Source of the DNA: Gemmatimonadaceae bacterium
Lineage (GTDB): Bacteria; Gemmatimonadota; Gemmatimonadetes; Gemmatimonadales; Gemmatimonadaceae
NCBI GenBank assembly: GCA_013816695.1
Contig: JACDDZ010000121.1
Location: 1-5,678, forward strand
Length of the DNA: 5,678 bases
Direction: 5' to 3'
Shown here: piece after piece, positions 5,522 through 5,678 of the stretch
Position numbering within the stretch: position 1 is the first letter of the stretch
How the letters are laid out: each line of letters begins with the position of its first letter
Notes under the pieces: model-generated
Database searches by the model: none
The model's input: only the letters and a program-made list of their open reading frames with translations
What the model was told of the DNA's origin: nothing
Position numbers and translations under genes: made by a program

Positions 5522-5678
5522 GTCCGGATTTCCAGGTAATCTGGGAGGTAATGAAATGGCCGTTTGCGGCATGCCTGCTCTTTCCGCCGCTCATGGTTTA
5601 CCTGGGTCTGCATGTCGTAAAGCGTGAAGTGATTTTCGTAGATCTTGCACTCGCGCAGGTGGCCACTCTTGGCACCTG
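5518..5678 (+). CDS. znuB: Metal ABC transporter permease, N-terminal fragment (ZnuB-like, ABC-3 family; runs off window)
   Basis: Inner-membrane channel subunit expected to move the metal released by the preceding binding protein into the cytoplasm. Only the first 53 residues are visible. A soluble start (MSPDFQVIWEVMKW) leads into a hydrophobic segment, PFAACLLFPPLMVYLGLHVV (15-34). The family-typical KREVIFVDLALAQVATLGT follows, resembling the conserved region after TM1 in ABC-3 metal permeases. The ATG lies inside the ATGA that also holds the stop of the binding-protein gene, a classic translational-coupling overlap. The rest of the permease and probably the ATPase gene should lie beyond the window. 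The order binding protein then permease differs from enterobacterial znu, where znuA is divergent from znuCB. Confidence 0.85.
   Translation, partial: MSPDFQVIWEVMKWPFAACLLFPPLMVYLGLHVVKREVIFVDLALAQVATLGT

Overview
The window carries seven protein-coding genes, all on the + strand and tightly packed, with no RNA genes, insertion sequences or CRISPR. It looks like a chromosomal segment of a Gram-negative bacterium: there are signal peptides, an outer-membrane beta-barrel ending in Phe, a periplasmic metal-binding protein and an EnvC-type amidase activator. Base composition is moderately G+C rich by eye. Several starts lack a Shine-Dalgarno sequence, and one exported protein has an Ala-Asp-Ser repeat tail just after its signal peptide. 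Together with the gene families this suggests Gemmatimonadota or a neighbouring phylum. That placement is inference, not proof.

Region 1 (1-2764) holds cell-division and DNA-repair genes. The 3' end of ftsX (membrane subunit of the FtsEX divisome ABC complex) is followed after 7 bases by a secreted coiled-coil plus LytM protein of the EnvC type. That protein has lost two or three of the catalytic residues of M23 peptidases, so it should activate amidases rather than cut peptidoglycan. Ten bases later comes nfo, endonuclease IV, with all nine metal ligands and an unusual basic N-terminal extension of about 74 residues. FtsX and EnvC act together: FtsEX transmits ATPase-driven movement through the membrane to EnvC, which opens septal amidases. 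Nfo is functionally unrelated and probably just rides in the same transcript.

Region 2 (2765-5678) is a metal-uptake locus, most likely for zinc (manganese not excluded). In order it has a small exported protein with a Cys/His cluster, a 445-residue outer-membrane barrel, a ZnuA/TroA-type substrate-binding protein, and the start of a ZnuB-type permease whose ATG overlaps the preceding stop. This reads as a path from the outer membrane through a periplasmic carrier to an inner-membrane ABC transporter. The ATPase gene is not in view.

The 70-base gap between the small protein and the barrel contains two near-perfect palindromes in tandem (3177-3193 and 3203-3220). The second, TTGCGACA-TG-TGTCGCAA, looks like the operator of a dimeric repressor and is the best candidate for metal-dependent control of the locus. 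The least described parts of the window are the small Cys/His protein, the barrel and this palindrome pair. No stretch longer than 300 bases lacks a gene.
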